A stretch of DNA of 64,000 nucleotides from the NCBI GenBank assembly GCA_036003705.1, contig DASYSE010000003.1:1-64000 (forward strand), written 5' to 3'. Below the pieces are notes generated by a model. It had not been told where the DNA came from. It searched no databases and saw nothing but the letters and a program-made list of their open reading frames with translations. Source of the stretch: CALGFH01 sp036003705 (lineage in GTDB: Bacteria; Actinomycetota; CALGFH01). Shown here in pieces: positions 35,320 through 47,417 of the stretch. Position 1 is the stretch's first letter. Each line of letters opens with the position of its first letter. Made by a program: the position numbers and the translations under genes.

Positions 35320-35417
35320 GAGCCGGAAGGGGTGTTGCCGCCCCTTGGTGCCTAGACCTCGCACCACACACCCGGTTGACGGTGTGTGGTGCTTTTGTTT
35401 GGCGAAGGAGACCGCAG
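35320..35417 (+). ncRNA. Structured 5' leader with attenuator-like hairpins
   Basis: The plus-strand leader of the small zinc-finger gene holds a first hairpin (AAGGGG, CCCCTT, about 35327-35346), then TGGTGC (35347-35352) that can pair with GCACCA (35361-35366), and a terminator whose 5' strand includes that same GCACCA. The two pairings are mutually exclusive, the usual logic of transcription attenuation. No known riboswitch or leader family was recognised. A stand-alone small RNA ending at the terminator is the other possibility. Confidence 0.4.
35361..35400 (+). terminator. Strong intrinsic terminator
   Basis: GCACCACACACC (35361-35372) and GGTGTGTGGTGC (35381-35392) form a perfect 12-bp stem with an 8-base loop, followed directly by TTTTGTTT. 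It lies just before the ribosome site of the gene at 35418, which is odd for a terminator unless it is conditional or ends a short RNA. Confidence 0.8.
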
Positions 35418-35669
35418 GTGCCAGAGCCGGACGAGACCATCGCCGCCGAGCCCGAGGGCGAGACCGCCGCTCCGACCGCCGCGCCGACCCGGCGGCGGGC
35501 GCCGGGCGCCGATCCCGCGGTGCGCTCGTTCGGGCCCGCCCGGACCTGCGCCGCCGACGGCTGCCAGACCAGGCTTTCGCGCTACAACCCCGACAGCTTC
35601 TGCTCGGTCCACCGGGGCTGGGACCGCCAGGTCGTCACCCGCCGACGCCGCGGCGACGAGGAGGCGTAG
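35418..35669 (+). CDS. Small zinc-finger-like protein
   Basis: The 83-residue protein has a disordered acidic/Thr-Ala-rich N-terminus (about 1-38), then TCAADGCQTRLSRYNPDSFCSVH near 45-67, where three Cys and a His are spaced like a small zinc knuckle, and a basic tail (VVTRRRRG). Similar C-x4-C ... RYNP ... C-x2-H knuckles are seen in small actinobacterial and phage proteins of unknown role. The start is GTG with AAGGAG 7 nt upstream, immediately after the 35361-35400 terminator. A nucleic-acid-binding role is inferred only. Confidence 0.72.
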   Translation: MPEPDETIAAEPEGETAAPTAAPTRRRAPGADPAVRSFGPARTCAADGCQTRLSRYNPDSFCSVHRGWDRQVVTRRRRGDEEA

Positions 35670-35675
35670 CCGGGG

Positions 35676-36836
35676 TCAGCCCATCCCGACGCCCTGGGAC
35701 CGCTGCAGGACCTTCCCCTCGGTCTGCAGGGCGGGGGCGACCATGACCTCGGCCTTCTGGAACTCCTTGACCGTCTGGTAGCCGGTGGTCGCCATCGAGG
35801 TCCGCAGGCCTCCGAACAGGTTCATGCTGCCGTCGTTGACCGGCGCCGGGCCGAGCAGGATCTCCTTGAGGGTGCCGAGCGGCGAGGTCCGCACCCGGGT
35901 CCCCCTCGGCAGGTCGGGGTGGAAGGTGGCCATCCCCCAGTGATGGCCGCGGCCGGGGGCCTCGACCGCCCTGGCCAGCGGCGAGCCGATCATGACCGCG
36001 TCGGCACCGCAGGCGATCGCCTTGGCCACGTCGCCACCGGTTCGCATGCCGCCGTCGGCGATCACCTGGACGTAGCGGCCGGTCTCCTCCAGGTGCCGGA
36101 TGCGGGCGCCGGCCGCGTCGGCCAGCGCGGTGGCCATCGGCACGCCGATGCCGAGCACGCCTCTGGTGGTGCAGGCCGCCCCGGGCCCGACCCCGACCAG
36201 GACGCCGGCGGCGCCGGTCCGCATCAGGTGCAGGGCGGTGGCGTAGGAGGCGCAGCCGCCGACGATCACCGGCAGGTCGTAGTGGGCGATGAAGGTCTTG
36301 AGGTTGAGCGGCTCGCTGCTGGAGGAGACGTGCTCGGCCGAGACCACCGTCCCCTGGATGACCAGGATGTCCAGGCCGGCCTCGAGCGCGAACTGGTGGT
36401 AGCGGGCGACCCGCTGGGGGGTCAGGGAGGCCGCCGCGACCACCCCGGCCTCCTTGATCTCCTTGACCCGCTGGCCGATCAGCTCCGGCTTGATCGGCTC
36501 GGCGTAGATCTCCTGCATCCGCTTGGTCGCCTCGGCGTCGGGCAGGCTGGCGATCTCGCCGTAGACCGGGTCGGGGTCCTCGTACCGGGTCCACAGGCCC
36601 TCGAGGTTGAGGACGGCAAGGCCGCCGAGCCGGCTCAGCTCGACCACGATCCTGGGCGAAACGACCCCGTCCATGGCCGAGGCCAGCAGCGGCAGCTCGA
36701 AGTGGTAGGCGTCCAGGTCCCAGGAGATGTCGATGTCGTCGGGGTCGCGCGTCCGCCGGCTGGGCACGATCGCGATGTCGTCGAACCCGTAGGCCCGGCG
36801 TCCGGTCTTGCCGATGCCGATCTCGACCTCAGCCAC
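35676..36836 (-). CDS. guaB3: GuaB3-family IMP dehydrogenase-related protein
   Basis: The 386-residue TIM-barrel protein of the IMPDH/GMPR family lacks the CBS domains of GuaB. It has [12 protein letters not shown] near 50-61, the catalytic Cys in [13 protein letters not shown] (about 205-217), [27 protein letters not shown] for phosphate binding, and a flap-like region after GHHWGMA. In actinobacteria GuaB3 is encoded next to guaB2; here no guaB2 is seen and the next gene is DUF5319. The exact reaction of GuaB3 outside cyanobacteria is not settled, so purine interconversion is the safe statement. Confidence 0.93.
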   Translation of the reverse strand: MAEVEIGIGKTGRRAYGFDDIAIVPSRRTRDPDDIDISWDLDAYHFELPLLASAMDGVVSPRIVVELSRLGGLAVLNLEGLWTRYEDPDPVYGEIASLPDAEATKRMQEIYAEPIKPELIGQRVKEIKEAGVVAAASLTPQRVARYHQFALEAGLDILVIQGTVVSAEHVSSSSEPLNLKTFIAHYDLPVIVGGCASYATALHLMRTGAAGVLVGVGPGAACTTRGVLGIGVPMATALADAAGARIRHLEETGRYVQVIADGGMRTGGDVAKAIACGADAVMIGSPLARAVEAPGRGHHWGMATFHPDLPRGTRVRTSPLGTLKEILLGPAPVNDGSMNLFGGLRTSMATTGYQTVKEFQKAEVMVAPALQTEGKVLQRSQGVGMG

Positions 36837-37046
36837 GTTGCTGTCCTCCGGAGGGGTCCGAGGCGCCCTCTCTGGGGTACCCCGTTTCGGGTGCAGATAG
36901 GCAAACGGACCCGACCGCGCAGCGGTGGGCCCGGGGAAGGAGCATAGGCGACGCTAGCAGCGGGGTCTGTGGAGGTCAAGGACAGCCCGGCCGGCAACCG
37001 CTGTACCATGCTAGGGAAGACCTTCGCATCGACCTGACCACCCGAG

Positions 37047-37541
37047 GTGCCCGTGCCCGACCCCCTCGACCCGTTCGAGCCGCAGGACGGCTCATCACCG
37101 GAGCCCATCGACGACGACGAGCGAGCCGCGCTCCTTGACGACCTCGGCGACCTGGCCGAGTTCCGGGCGGCCCTGGAGCAACGCGGCTTCCTGGGCGTGG
37201 TCATCTCGTGCCCGGACTGCGAAGAGGATCACTTCTTCGGCTGGAGCCTGCTGCGCGAGAACCTCGAGCACATCCTCCAGCACGGCGAGCCCCGGGTGCA
37301 CGAGCCGGCCTTCGAGCCAGCGATCGACCACTACGTGACCTGGGACTACGCCAAGGGCTTCGTCGACGGCCTGCTCGAGGGCGAGCAGGAGAACGGCCCG
37401 CTGCGCGACGGTTGGACCTCACCGGCCGAGGCGGCCAGGCGCCTGCGCCGGGCCCTGGCCACCCGCGGCCTCTCAGAGGACGAGGTCGCGGCCGTGCTCA
37501 CCGAGGGCGGGCTGCCCCCCGTCGAGCCGGGCGAGCGCTAG
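37047..37541 (+). CDS. DUF5319 family protein
   Basis: The 164-residue acidic protein matches the actinobacterial DUF5319 family: CPDCEEDHFFGWSLLRENL near 56-74, HGEPRVHEPAFEPAIDHYVTWDYAKGFVDG near 79-109. The CPDC pair could bind metal. Its function is unknown. In mycobacteria the homologue (remembered as Rv3412) sits beside guaB2 and guaB3, as it does beside guaB3 here. A second GTG at 37053 is an alternative start; neither has a strong ribosome site. The gene converges with the HAD gene and overlaps it by 4 nt. Confidence 0.88.
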   Translation: MPVPDPLDPFEPQDGSSPEPIDDDERAALLDDLGDLAEFRAALEQRGFLGVVISCPDCEEDHFFGWSLLRENLEHILQHGEPRVHEPAFEPAIDHYVTWDYAKGFVDGLLEGEQENGPLRDGWTSPAEAARRLRRALATRGLSEDEVAAVLTEGGLPPVEPGER

Positions 37542-38338
37542 CGCCTCCTGCGCCTGGCCAGGCGGCGGCCGGTCGCAGCGGCCAGGGCGGTGGTGGCCCC
37601 CGCGGCCATCCCGGCCGGCAGCCAGACCAGCCACAGCCGGCGGCGCCGGCGGAAGTCCTGCACCGGCCAGCCCCGCTCGGCGGCCAGGTCGCGAAGGTGG
37701 CGGTCGGGGTTGACCGCCACCGGGTTGCCGACCCCCTCCAGCAGCGGCCGGTCGTTCACCGAGTCCGAGTAGGCGCTGCTGTGGCGCAGGTCGAAGCCCT
37801 GCTCGTCGGCCAGCCGGACCACCGCGTCAAGCTTGGCCGGCCCGTGCAGGACCGGCCCGACCAGCCGTCCGGTGTAGGTGCCGTCGACCAGCTCGCCCTC
37901 GGTCCCGAGCGCCCCGTCCATGCCGAGGTAGGCGGCGATCCCCTGGGCAAGCTCCTTCGGGGCCGCCGTGACCAGGTAGGTCTTGTCGCCGCCGGCGTGG
38001 TGGGCGTCGATGACCTTGCGCATCCCCGGGTAGATGCGGGGGCCGATCACCTCGACGACGATGTCGTGGCCGATCTGGGTCAGGTCATCGCGGCGCTTGC
38101 CCTCGATGAAGGCGAGCGCCTGCTCGCGGGCCGCCTCCATCCCCCGCTTCCCCTCGGCGCCGGTGAGCCGGAACACCAGCTGCCCGAACGCGAACCCGGC
38201 GATGTCACGCAGGTGGTAGAACCCGTGCCGGTACAGCCCGCGCGCGAACAGGTACATGCTGGACCCGGGCAGCAGGGTCTTGTCGACGTCGAAGAAGGCC
38301 GCCCGCGCCGTCCGCACTCCGGTGGTCGTCGCCGTCAT
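37538..38338 (-). CDS. HAD-IB family hydrolase (SerB-like phosphatase)
   Basis: The 266-residue protein has HAD motif [14 protein letters not shown] (about 15-27), motif [16 protein letters not shown] near 123 (Thr), a Lys in the AKLDAV stretch, and motif [25 protein letters not shown] near 190-212. The C-terminus has a basic segment and one hydrophobic helix ([21 protein letters not shown]), so it is probably membrane-attached. HAD-IB members include phosphoserine phosphatase and lipid or sugar phosphatases. Its ATG overlaps the UXS stop (ATGA), tying it to UDP-sugar synthesis, perhaps removing phosphate from a sugar or lipid carrier. Confidence 0.88.
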   Translation of the reverse strand: MTATTTGVRTARAAFFDVDKTLLPGSSMYLFARGLYRHGFYHLRDIAGFAFGQLVFRLTGAEGKRGMEAAREQALAFIEGKRRDDLTQIGHDIVVEVIGPRIYPGMRKVIDAHHAGGDKTYLVTAAPKELAQGIAAYLGMDGALGTEGELVDGTYTGRLVGPVLHGPAKLDAVVRLADEQGFDLRHSSAYSDSVNDRPLLEGVGNPVAVNPDRHLRDLAAERGWPVQDFRRRRRLWLVWLPAGMAAGATTALAAATGRRLARRRRR

Positions 38339-39279
38339 CCCCCACCGGCCTCCAGCGCGCGCCGGAACCAGGGCAGGGTCCGCCGGATGCCCTGCTCCAG
38401 GCTGACCTGGGGCTTCCATCCCAGCTCGGTGACCGCCCTGGTGATGTCGGGCTTGCGCACCTCCGGGTCGTCCACCGGCCGCGGCCGGAGCTCGATCCGT
38501 GGCTGGACCCCCGCCGCGCCCGCCACCGTGCGGGCCAGCTCCAGGATGGTCACCTCCTCGGGGTTGCCCAGGTTGACCGGCCCGACCAGCTCGCTCAGCA
38601 GCAGCCGCCAGATCCCCTCGATCAGGTCCTCCACATAGCACAACGACCGTGTCTGGCTCCCGTCCCCATGCACGGTGAGCGGTGCTCCCCGCAACGCCTG
38701 CACCGCAAAGGTGCAGAAGGCCCGTCCATCGTCGATCCTCATGAACTCCCCGAACGTATTGAAAATACGAACGATGCGGACCTGGACGCCGTGGGTGCGG
38801 TAGTAGGCCATGGCCAGGGCTTCGGCGAAGCGTTTGGCCTCGTCGTAGACGCCCCGGGGGCCGATGGGGTTGACGTGGCCCCAGTAGCTTTCGGGCTGCG
38901 GGTGGACCTGGGGGTCGCCGTAGACCTCGCTGGTGGAGGCGAGCAGGAAGCGGGCGTTCTTCTCCTTGGCCAGGCCCAGCGCGTGGTGGGTGCCGATGGC
39001 GCCGACCTTGAGGGTCTGGATGGGGTACTTCAGGTAGTCGATCGGGCTGGCCGGCGAGGCGAAGTGGAGCACCGCGTCCAGCGGGCCGGGCACGTGGATG
39101 AAGTCGGTCACGTTCACGTTGACCAGCCGGAAGCCCTCACCGACCAGGTCGGCGACGTTGTCCCGCCGCCCGGTGAGGAAGTTGTCCATGCAGACCACGT
39201 CCCAGCCCTCGGCCAGCAGCCGCCGGCACAGGTGGGACCCCAGGAAGCCGGCGCCGCCGGTGACCAGTGCCCGGGGCAC
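38335..39279 (-). CDS. UDP-glucuronate decarboxylase (UXS-type SDR)
   Basis: The 314-residue extended SDR has the NAD-binding [16 protein letters not shown] (6-21), the UXS hallmark [22 protein letters not shown] (here shortened), STSEVYGDP, catalytic Tyr-Lys in [11 protein letters not shown] and [14 protein letters not shown]. This family converts UDP-glucuronic acid to UDP-xylose. The GTG at 39279 starts 1 nt after the ugd stop, and ugd makes its substrate, so the pathway reads through the operon: UDP-glucose, UDP-glucuronate, UDP-xylose. The extra 29 codons of the longer frame are not protein-like. Confidence 0.93.
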   Translation of the reverse strand: MPRALVTGGAGFLGSHLCRRLLAEGWDVVCMDNFLTGRRDNVADLVGEGFRLVNVNVTDFIHVPGPLDAVLHFASPASPIDYLKYPIQTLKVGAIGTHHALGLAKEKNARFLLASTSEVYGDPQVHPQPESYWGHVNPIGPRGVYDEAKRFAEALAMAYYRTHGVQVRIVRIFNTFGEFMRIDDGRAFCTFAVQALRGAPLTVHGDGSQTRSLCYVEDLIEGIWRLLLSELVGPVNLGNPEEVTILELARTVAGAAGVQPRIELRPRPVDDPEVRKPDITRAVTELGWKPQVSLEQGIRRTLPWFRRALEAGGG

Positions 39280-39280
39280 G

Positions 39281-40618
39281 CTATCGGCTCCCGTCGCCGG
39301 GGGTCCGCACCGGCCGTCCAACCCCGGCGACGGTGAACCCCGCCTCCACGAACGCGTCGGCGTCAAGGGCGTTGCGGGCGTCGACCACGATCGGGTAGGC
39401 CATGCGCGAGCGGAGATCGGCCGGCTCCAGGTCGCCGAACTCGGTCCACTCGGTCATCAGCACCAGGGCGTGGGCGCCGTCGGCGACCTCGGCCGCCTTG
39501 GCGGCCAGCTCCAGGCCGGGCACCAGCCGGGCCGCCTGCTCGCCCGCCACCGGGTCGTAGGCGACCACCTGGGAGCCGTCGGCCAGCAGGTCGCGGACCA
39601 CCTCGATCGAGGGCGCGTCGCGCAGGTCGTCGGTGTTGGGCTTGAACGACAGCCCCAGCATCCCGATCCGCTTGCCGTCCAGGTGCCACAGGGCGTCGCG
39701 CACCTTGTCCACCACCGCCCGCCGCGCCTCGTGGTTGGTCTTGGCCACCTCGTTCAGCAGGCCGAAATCAACGCCCAGCTCGCGGGAGCGGTGGGCGAAC
39801 GCGGCCACGTCCTTGGGGAAGCAGCTCCCGCCGTAGCCGGCGCCGGCCTTGAGGAAATGGACGCCGATGCGCGGGTCCAGGCCCATGCCCCTCGCCACCA
39901 GCTCCACGTCGGCTCCCGACCGCTCGCACACCCTGGCCACCGAGTTGATGAAGCTGATCTTGGTGGCGAGGAACGCGTTGGAGGCGTGCTTGATCAGCTC
40001 GGCGGTGGCCCGGTCGGTGGCCAGGAACGGCGCCCCGGAGCGGTCCAGGATCGGCGTGTACAGCTCGCGCAGGGCGGCAAGCCCCCGCTCCGAGCTGGTG
40101 CCCACCACCACCCGGTCCGGGTCGAGGGTGTCGACCACCGCCGAGCCCTCGCGCAGGAACTCGGGGTTGGACGCGACCTCCCAGTCGGCGCCGGCCCTGG
40201 CCTCGCGGGCGATCACCTGGGCGACCCGCTCACCGGTCTGCACCGGCACGGTGGACTTCTCACAGACCAGCCGGAACTCACCCGGCGGCAGGTTGCGGGC
40301 CACCTCACGCGCCACCACCTCGACAAAGGCCAGGTTGGGGCTGCCATCGCCGCGGCTCGGGGTGCCCACGCAGACGAAGATCACGGTCCCGTGACCGACC
40401 GCCTCGGCCTTGTCGCCGGCGACCCGCAGCCGCCCAGCCCCGACCACCTCGCCCAGCAGCTCCTGCAGGCCCGGCTCGTAGAACCAGGAGCGACCCTCGC
40501 GGATCAGCTCCAGCCTGCCGGTGTCGTCGTCGTCGACCACCACCTCGTGGCCGACATGGGCGAGACAGGCGGCGGTGACGAGGCCGACATGGCCGGCGCC
40601 GATCACGGTGACGCGCAT
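39281..40618 (-). CDS. ugd: UDP-glucose 6-dehydrogenase
   Basis: Ugd oxidises UDP-glucose to UDP-glucuronate with two NAD+. The 445-residue protein has the Rossmann start [42 protein letters not shown], the helix with [13 protein letters not shown], the catalytic Cys in [16 protein letters not shown] (about 257) and [18 protein letters not shown]. It is first in the ugd-UXS-HAD operon, has an AGGAG site before the ATG, and TAGAAT (minus strand, 40667-40672) upstream as a likely -10. Confidence 0.97.
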   Translation of the reverse strand: MRVTVIGAGHVGLVTAACLAHVGHEVVVDDDDTGRLELIREGRSWFYEPGLQELLGEVVGAGRLRVAGDKAEAVGHGTVIFVCVGTPSRGDGSPNLAFVEVVAREVARNLPPGEFRLVCEKSTVPVQTGERVAQVIAREARAGADWEVASNPEFLREGSAVVDTLDPDRVVVGTSSERGLAALRELYTPILDRSGAPFLATDRATAELIKHASNAFLATKISFINSVARVCERSGADVELVARGMGLDPRIGVHFLKAGAGYGGSCFPKDVAAFAHRSRELGVDFGLLNEVAKTNHEARRAVVDKVRDALWHLDGKRIGMLGLSFKPNTDDLRDAPSIEVVRDLLADGSQVVAYDPVAGEQAARLVPGLELAAKAAEVADGAHALVLMTEWTEFGDLEPADLRSRMAYPIVVDARNALDADAFVEAGFTVAGVGRPVRTPGDGSR

Positions 40619-40666
40619 CGCTGAGTGGCTCCTGAATCTGAAGGGGTACGGAATGAACGCTCGCCG

Positions 40667-40672
40667 ATTCTA
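40667..40672 (-). promoter_or_regulatory. Candidate -10 (TAGAAT) of the ugd operon
   Basis: TAGAAT lies 48 nt upstream of the ugd ATG, which here has its own AGGAG ribosome site. The hexamer is identical to the one proposed for ispH. Confidence 0.35.
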
Positions 40673-40815
40673 GAGGAAGTCGGCTCCGGGAACCGGACCG
40701 ACCCGCTTGTCCGGCTCGTCGGTGCGTACGAGACTGCCGCCGCCGCGCTCCCGGTCGCGATCGCGCTGGCCGTCCACGGGCTCCGCTGGCGAGCTTGACT
40801 CCTGGGCCGCTCTGA

Positions 40816-40831
40816 TCGAACATATGTTCGT
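40816..40831 (+). promoter_or_regulatory. LexA-type SOS box
   Basis: TCGAACATATGTTCGT matches the mycobacterial SOS consensus TCGAAC-N4-GTTCGA at 11 of 12 defined positions and contains a 14-bp perfect palindrome (40817-40830). It lies 55 nt upstream of the small gene at 40886 and about 200 nt from ugd, so the small gene is the likely target. Confidence 0.75.
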
Positions 40832-40834
40832 ACA

Positions 40835-40860
40835 GCGCGGTCTCGGAGCGCGGTCTCGGA
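40835..40860. repeat. 13-bp tandem duplication next to the SOS box
   Basis: GCGCGGTCTCGGA occurs twice in direct succession (40835-40847 and 40848-40860), between the SOS box and the ribosome site of the following gene, in the region where transcription should start. Confidence 0.9.
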
Positions 40861-40885
40861 ACGCACAGAGGGGAGGAGCCGGCGG

Positions 40886-41155
40886 ATGCTGATGAGGACG
40901 ACGATCGGCCCGGACGACGCGGCCACCGTTGGGGAGCTGCTGCGTGATATCGGCCACGGCGGGGGCACGCCCGAGGAGATTCGCGACGCCGCCATCTACT
41001 GGTCGGCCGCGATCGACCCGGACATGGAGTGCGCCGACCTCCAGACGATCGCATGGCTGCTCCGCGACGCCAGCGCCCATCGGCGGGTGCCGACCGCCAA
41101 CCGCGACCGTGCCCGCTACTGGGCCGCCTACCTGGAGGGCCGCATGGCCAGCTGA
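40886..41155 (+). CDS. Small protein of unknown function, candidate SOS gene
   Basis: The 89-residue protein is not recognised. It looks globular and mostly helical: DAATVGELLRDIGHGGG, TPEEIRDAAIYWSAAI, CADLQTIAWLLRDASAHR and RDRARYWAAYLEGRMA. There is no signal, membrane segment or Cys cluster (one Cys). The ATG has GGGGAGGAG about 8 nt upstream. The upstream LexA box suggests induction by DNA damage; roles such as a division inhibitor or repair accessory are possible but there is no motif to choose between them. Confidence 0.72.
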   Translation: MLMRTTIGPDDAATVGELLRDIGHGGGTPEEIRDAAIYWSAAIDPDMECADLQTIAWLLRDASAHRRVPTANRDRARYWAAYLEGRMAS

Positions 41156-41158
41156 CGG

Positions 41159-41210
41159 CGGCCCAGCCGGCAGGTCCGCGCCTGGGTCCAACCACGGCCC
41201 AGCCGGCAGG
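41159..41210. repeat. 16-bp direct repeat downstream of the SOS-box gene
   Basis: CGGCCCAGCCGGCAGG is found at 41159-41174 and again at 41195-41210, 36 bp apart. The short gap to thiE (41156-41313) holds nothing else I can name. Confidence 0.8.
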
Positions 41211-41313
41211 CCTCGGTCCATCGGCGAGCTGGCGGGGCATGCAGGCTCGACGGGTGCTTTGTCGACCAGCCGGACGCCCCGGCGCGCCAGGCACCGACCG
41301 GCTCCCCGTGTCC

Positions 41314-42030
41314 TCAGCCGGCGGCGCGCCGGGGCCCGGCAGGGCCCTCACCTACCCCCTGCCGGGCGCTGCCGGGGGCGCTGAGCGAGCTGAGACGTCG
41401 GCACAGGTCGCTGGTGGCGGTGGCTGGATCAGGGGCTTCGGTGATGGCGCGGACGACCACGACCCGGGTGGCGCCGGCGGCGGTGACCTGGTCGAGGTTG
41501 CCGATGTCGATACCGCCGATAGCGAACCAGGGCTGGGGAGGACCGAGGTCGGCCACCGCCTGGACCAGGGTCGTGCCGGTCGCTGGGCGGCCCGGCTTGG
41601 TCGCGGTCGGCCAGACCGGGCCGACGGCCAGGTAGTCCCAGGGCTCGGCCGCGGCCAGCGTGGCCTGGTCGAGGTCGTGGGTGGAGCGGCCGAGCAGCAC
41701 GTCGTGGCCGAGGATGCGCCTGGCCCACGCCATGGGCAGATCGTCCTGGCCGAGGTGGAGCACGTCGGCACCGGCGGCCAGGGCCACGTCGGCCCGGTCG
41801 TTGACCGCGAACAGGGCGCCGTGGCGGTCGGCGGCGGCGCGCAGCACGGCCGCCGCCTCCAGCAGCTGGCCGGCCTCCGCCCGCTTGTCGCGGAGCTGGA
41901 TCAGGTCGACACCCGCCTCCAGGACGGCGTCCGCGAACGCGGCCAGGTCAGCTCGGATCGGGGTGCACAGGTACAGGCGGGCGGCGGCCAACCGCTCCCG
42001 CCGACCATCCCCATCCCGCAGCCGGCTCAC
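41314..42030 (-). CDS. thiE: Thiamine phosphate synthase
   Basis: ThiE joins HMP-PP and thiazole phosphate to make thiamine phosphate. The 238-residue TIM barrel has [27 protein letters not shown] (about 41-57), [26 protein letters not shown] and a GRSTHDLDQ region, then [13 protein letters not shown] and [13 protein letters not shown] for phosphate binding. The C-terminal 30 residues ([12 protein letters not shown] tail) extend beyond the usual barrel. It is the last gene of thiO-thiS-thiG-thiE under the TPP riboswitch. Confidence 0.93.
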   Translation of the reverse strand: MSRLRDGDGRRERLAAARLYLCTPIRADLAAFADAVLEAGVDLIQLRDKRAEAGQLLEAAAVLRAAADRHGALFAVNDRADVALAAGADVLHLGQDDLPMAWARRILGHDVLLGRSTHDLDQATLAAAEPWDYLAVGPVWPTATKPGRPATGTTLVQAVADLGPPQPWFAIGGIDIGNLDQVTAAGATRVVVVRAITEAPDPATATSDLCRRLSSLSAPGSARQGVGEGPAGPRRAAG

Positions 42031-42041
42031 CAGCGCACCAC

Positions 42042-44361
<2,320 letters not shown>

Positions 44362-44376
44362 CTGGATCTCCTCCCT

Positions 44377-44462
44377 CCGCCGGCATTATCCGGTGCAGGT
44401 TCCGACGGTCGGCGGCCCCGATAGCCGCCCTCTCAGCCCGGTGGCCCGGGCTCCCGTGTGTC
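44377..44462 (-). promoter_or_regulatory. TPP riboswitch (THI box)
   Basis: On the minus strand the conserved THI elements appear in order: ACGGGAGCCCGG at the 5' stem, CTGAGAGGG (pyrimidine-binding junction), a GGC-rich hairpin, then GACCGTCGGAACCTGCACC and GGATAATGCCGGCG. It ends about 15 nt before the thiO start, with the ribosome site GGAGGAG just after it. It should shut off thiO-thiS-thiG-thiE when thiamine pyrophosphate is plentiful, probably by hiding the ribosome site. Confidence 0.95.
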
Positions 44463-44671
44463 GGCTCCAGCGTACTCTTCGTCCCGGTACGCGGAGCGGA
44501 AGAAGCGGCCGTGGAGGCCCACGAAGAGCAGCGCCTGCGCGAGCCGCGGCAGGTCGTCTACCGTGAGTATTTGGAGGAGGGACGCCGAGCCGGGGGCTCG
44601 GCGGCCCGTTCCTGCGGGACATGCTGGAGCTCGAGCTTGCCGCTCCAGGGTCGCGCCGGTCGCACGCGATA

Positions 44672-44698
44672 GGCCCCGGCCGGACACCGGCCGGGGCC
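44672..44698. terminator. Hairpin downstream of groEL
   Basis: GGCCCCGGCCGG (44672-44683) and CCGGCCGGGGCC (44687-44698) form a perfect 12-bp stem around ACA. It lies 25 nt after the groEL stop on the minus strand; no U-tract follows. The rest of 44463-44722 holds no gene I trust. Confidence 0.65.
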
Positions 44699-44722
44699 CA
44701 CGCTGACGGCGGGACGGGCGCC

Positions 44723-46366
<1,644 letters not shown>

Positions 46367-46660
46367 TTACTTGTTGACGATCGCCAGGACGTCGCGGGCG
46401 GAGAGGATCAGGTACTCGTCCCCCGCCAGCTTGACCTCGGTGCCGCCGTACTTGGAGTAGATGACCTTGTCGCCGACCTTGACGTCGAGCGGCACCCGGT
46501 CGCCGTCCTCGAAACGACCAGGACCGACGGCGATGACCTCGCCCTCCTGGGGCTTCTCCTTGGCGGTGTCGGGGATGACCAGACCGGAGGCGGTCATCTC
46601 CTCGCCCTCGCTCGGCTTGACGACGATGCGGTCCTCGAGCGGCTGCAGGCTGACGCTCAT
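46367..46660 (-). CDS. groES: 10-kDa co-chaperonin GroES
   Basis: The 97-residue co-chaperonin forms the heptameric lid of GroEL. It has [17 protein letters not shown], the mobile loop around [17 protein letters not shown] (about 24-40), [20 protein letters not shown] and [31 protein letters not shown] site precedes the ATG. It is the first gene of the operon, with the CIRCE operator about 70 nt upstream. Confidence 0.98.
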   Translation of the reverse strand: MSVSLQPLEDRIVVKPSEGEEMTASGLVIPDTAKEKPQEGEVIAVGPGRFEDGDRVPLDVKVGDKVIYSKYGGTEVKLAGDEYLILSARDVLAIVNK

Positions 46661-46729
46661 CCTTCCTCCTCGTGCGTGGTGGCCCTGCCCGGCGGGCGGG
46701 CCTGAAGGGTTGCTCGTTTGGCGCGGATG

Positions 46730-46756
46730 TTAGCACTCCCCAAAGTCGAGTGCTAA
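46730..46756 (-). promoter_or_regulatory. CIRCE operator (HrcA-binding site)
   Basis: TTAGCACTC (46730-46738), nine bases, then GAGTGCTAA (46748-46756) is a perfect match to the CIRCE inverted repeat. HrcA binds it to repress groES-groEL until heat or protein-folding stress. Confidence 0.97.
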
Positions 46757-46862
46757 CCGCATCCTAGAAAGCCGGACCGGCCCTCGTCAACCCGCGAGAC
46801 GATGAGACGATCGCCTCCCATCGACGGTGCGACCAGCCCTCGAGCCACTCCGGAGGAAGCCC

Positions 46863-47417
46863 ATGTTCCGTGACCTGCTGGTGGTGCAGATCCCCCTGCT
46901 CGAGAAGGCGCTGCGCTCGGTCGCCGTCTACCTGTTCCTGGTGCTGGCGCTGCGCCTGGGCGGCAAACGCGAGCTCGCCCAGCTCAACAGCTTCGACCTG
47001 GTGGTCCTGCTGCTGCTGTCCAACACGGTCCAGAACGCCATCATCGGGGACGACAACACGCTGGCCGGGGGGCTGTTCGGTGCGGCCGTGCTGCTGGCCG
47101 CCAACTACGCGATCGTCCGGCTGGGGTTCCGCTACCCACGGCTGGGGCGCGCCCTGCAGGGCACCTCCACCGTGCTGGTCGACAAGGGCAAGCCGGTCGA
47201 CGGCAACCTGCAACGCTACCTGATCACCAGGGAGGAGCTGATGGCGGCGGTCCGCCGCCAGGGTGCCCGGAACCTCGAGGACATCGACCTCGTGGTGCTC
47301 GAGGCCAATGGGGCGCTGACCGTCGAGCAGCGCGACCGGACCGAGGAGGTCCTGCGGCGGCTGCACCGCATCGAGGTGGCGTTGTCCAAGGGTCGGGGAT
47401 CGGGCTCACGGCCGTGA
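46863..47417 (+). CDS. DUF421 (YetF-like) membrane protein
   Basis: The 184-residue protein has three N-terminal membrane helices (about 14-34, 43-62, 68-90) and a cytoplasmic DUF421 domain with GKRELAQLNSFDLVVLLLLSNTVQNAI, VDKGKPVDGNLQRYLITREELMAAVRRQGARNLEDIDLVVLEANG (given in parts). YetF/DUF421 proteins are of unclear function; some relate to spore coat or envelope. The ATG follows CGGAGGAAG. It is divergent from groES and converges with tsaD, overlapping it by 12 nt. Confidence 0.9.
   Translation: MFRDLLVVQIPLLEKALRSVAVYLFLVLALRLGGKRELAQLNSFDLVVLLLLSNTVQNAIIGDDNTLAGGLFGAAVLLAANYAIVRLGFRYPRLGRALQGTSTVLVDKGKPVDGNLQRYLITREELMAAVRRQGARNLEDIDLVVLEANGALTVEQRDRTEEVLRRLHRIEVALSKGRGSGSRP

Noticed and set aside
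44433..44687. An 84-codon minus-strand frame and an overlapping plus-strand frame from GTG 44511
   Set aside because: The first runs into the TPP riboswitch and has poor composition; the second has no ribosome site and a Cys/Ser-rich tail. Neither resembles a family.
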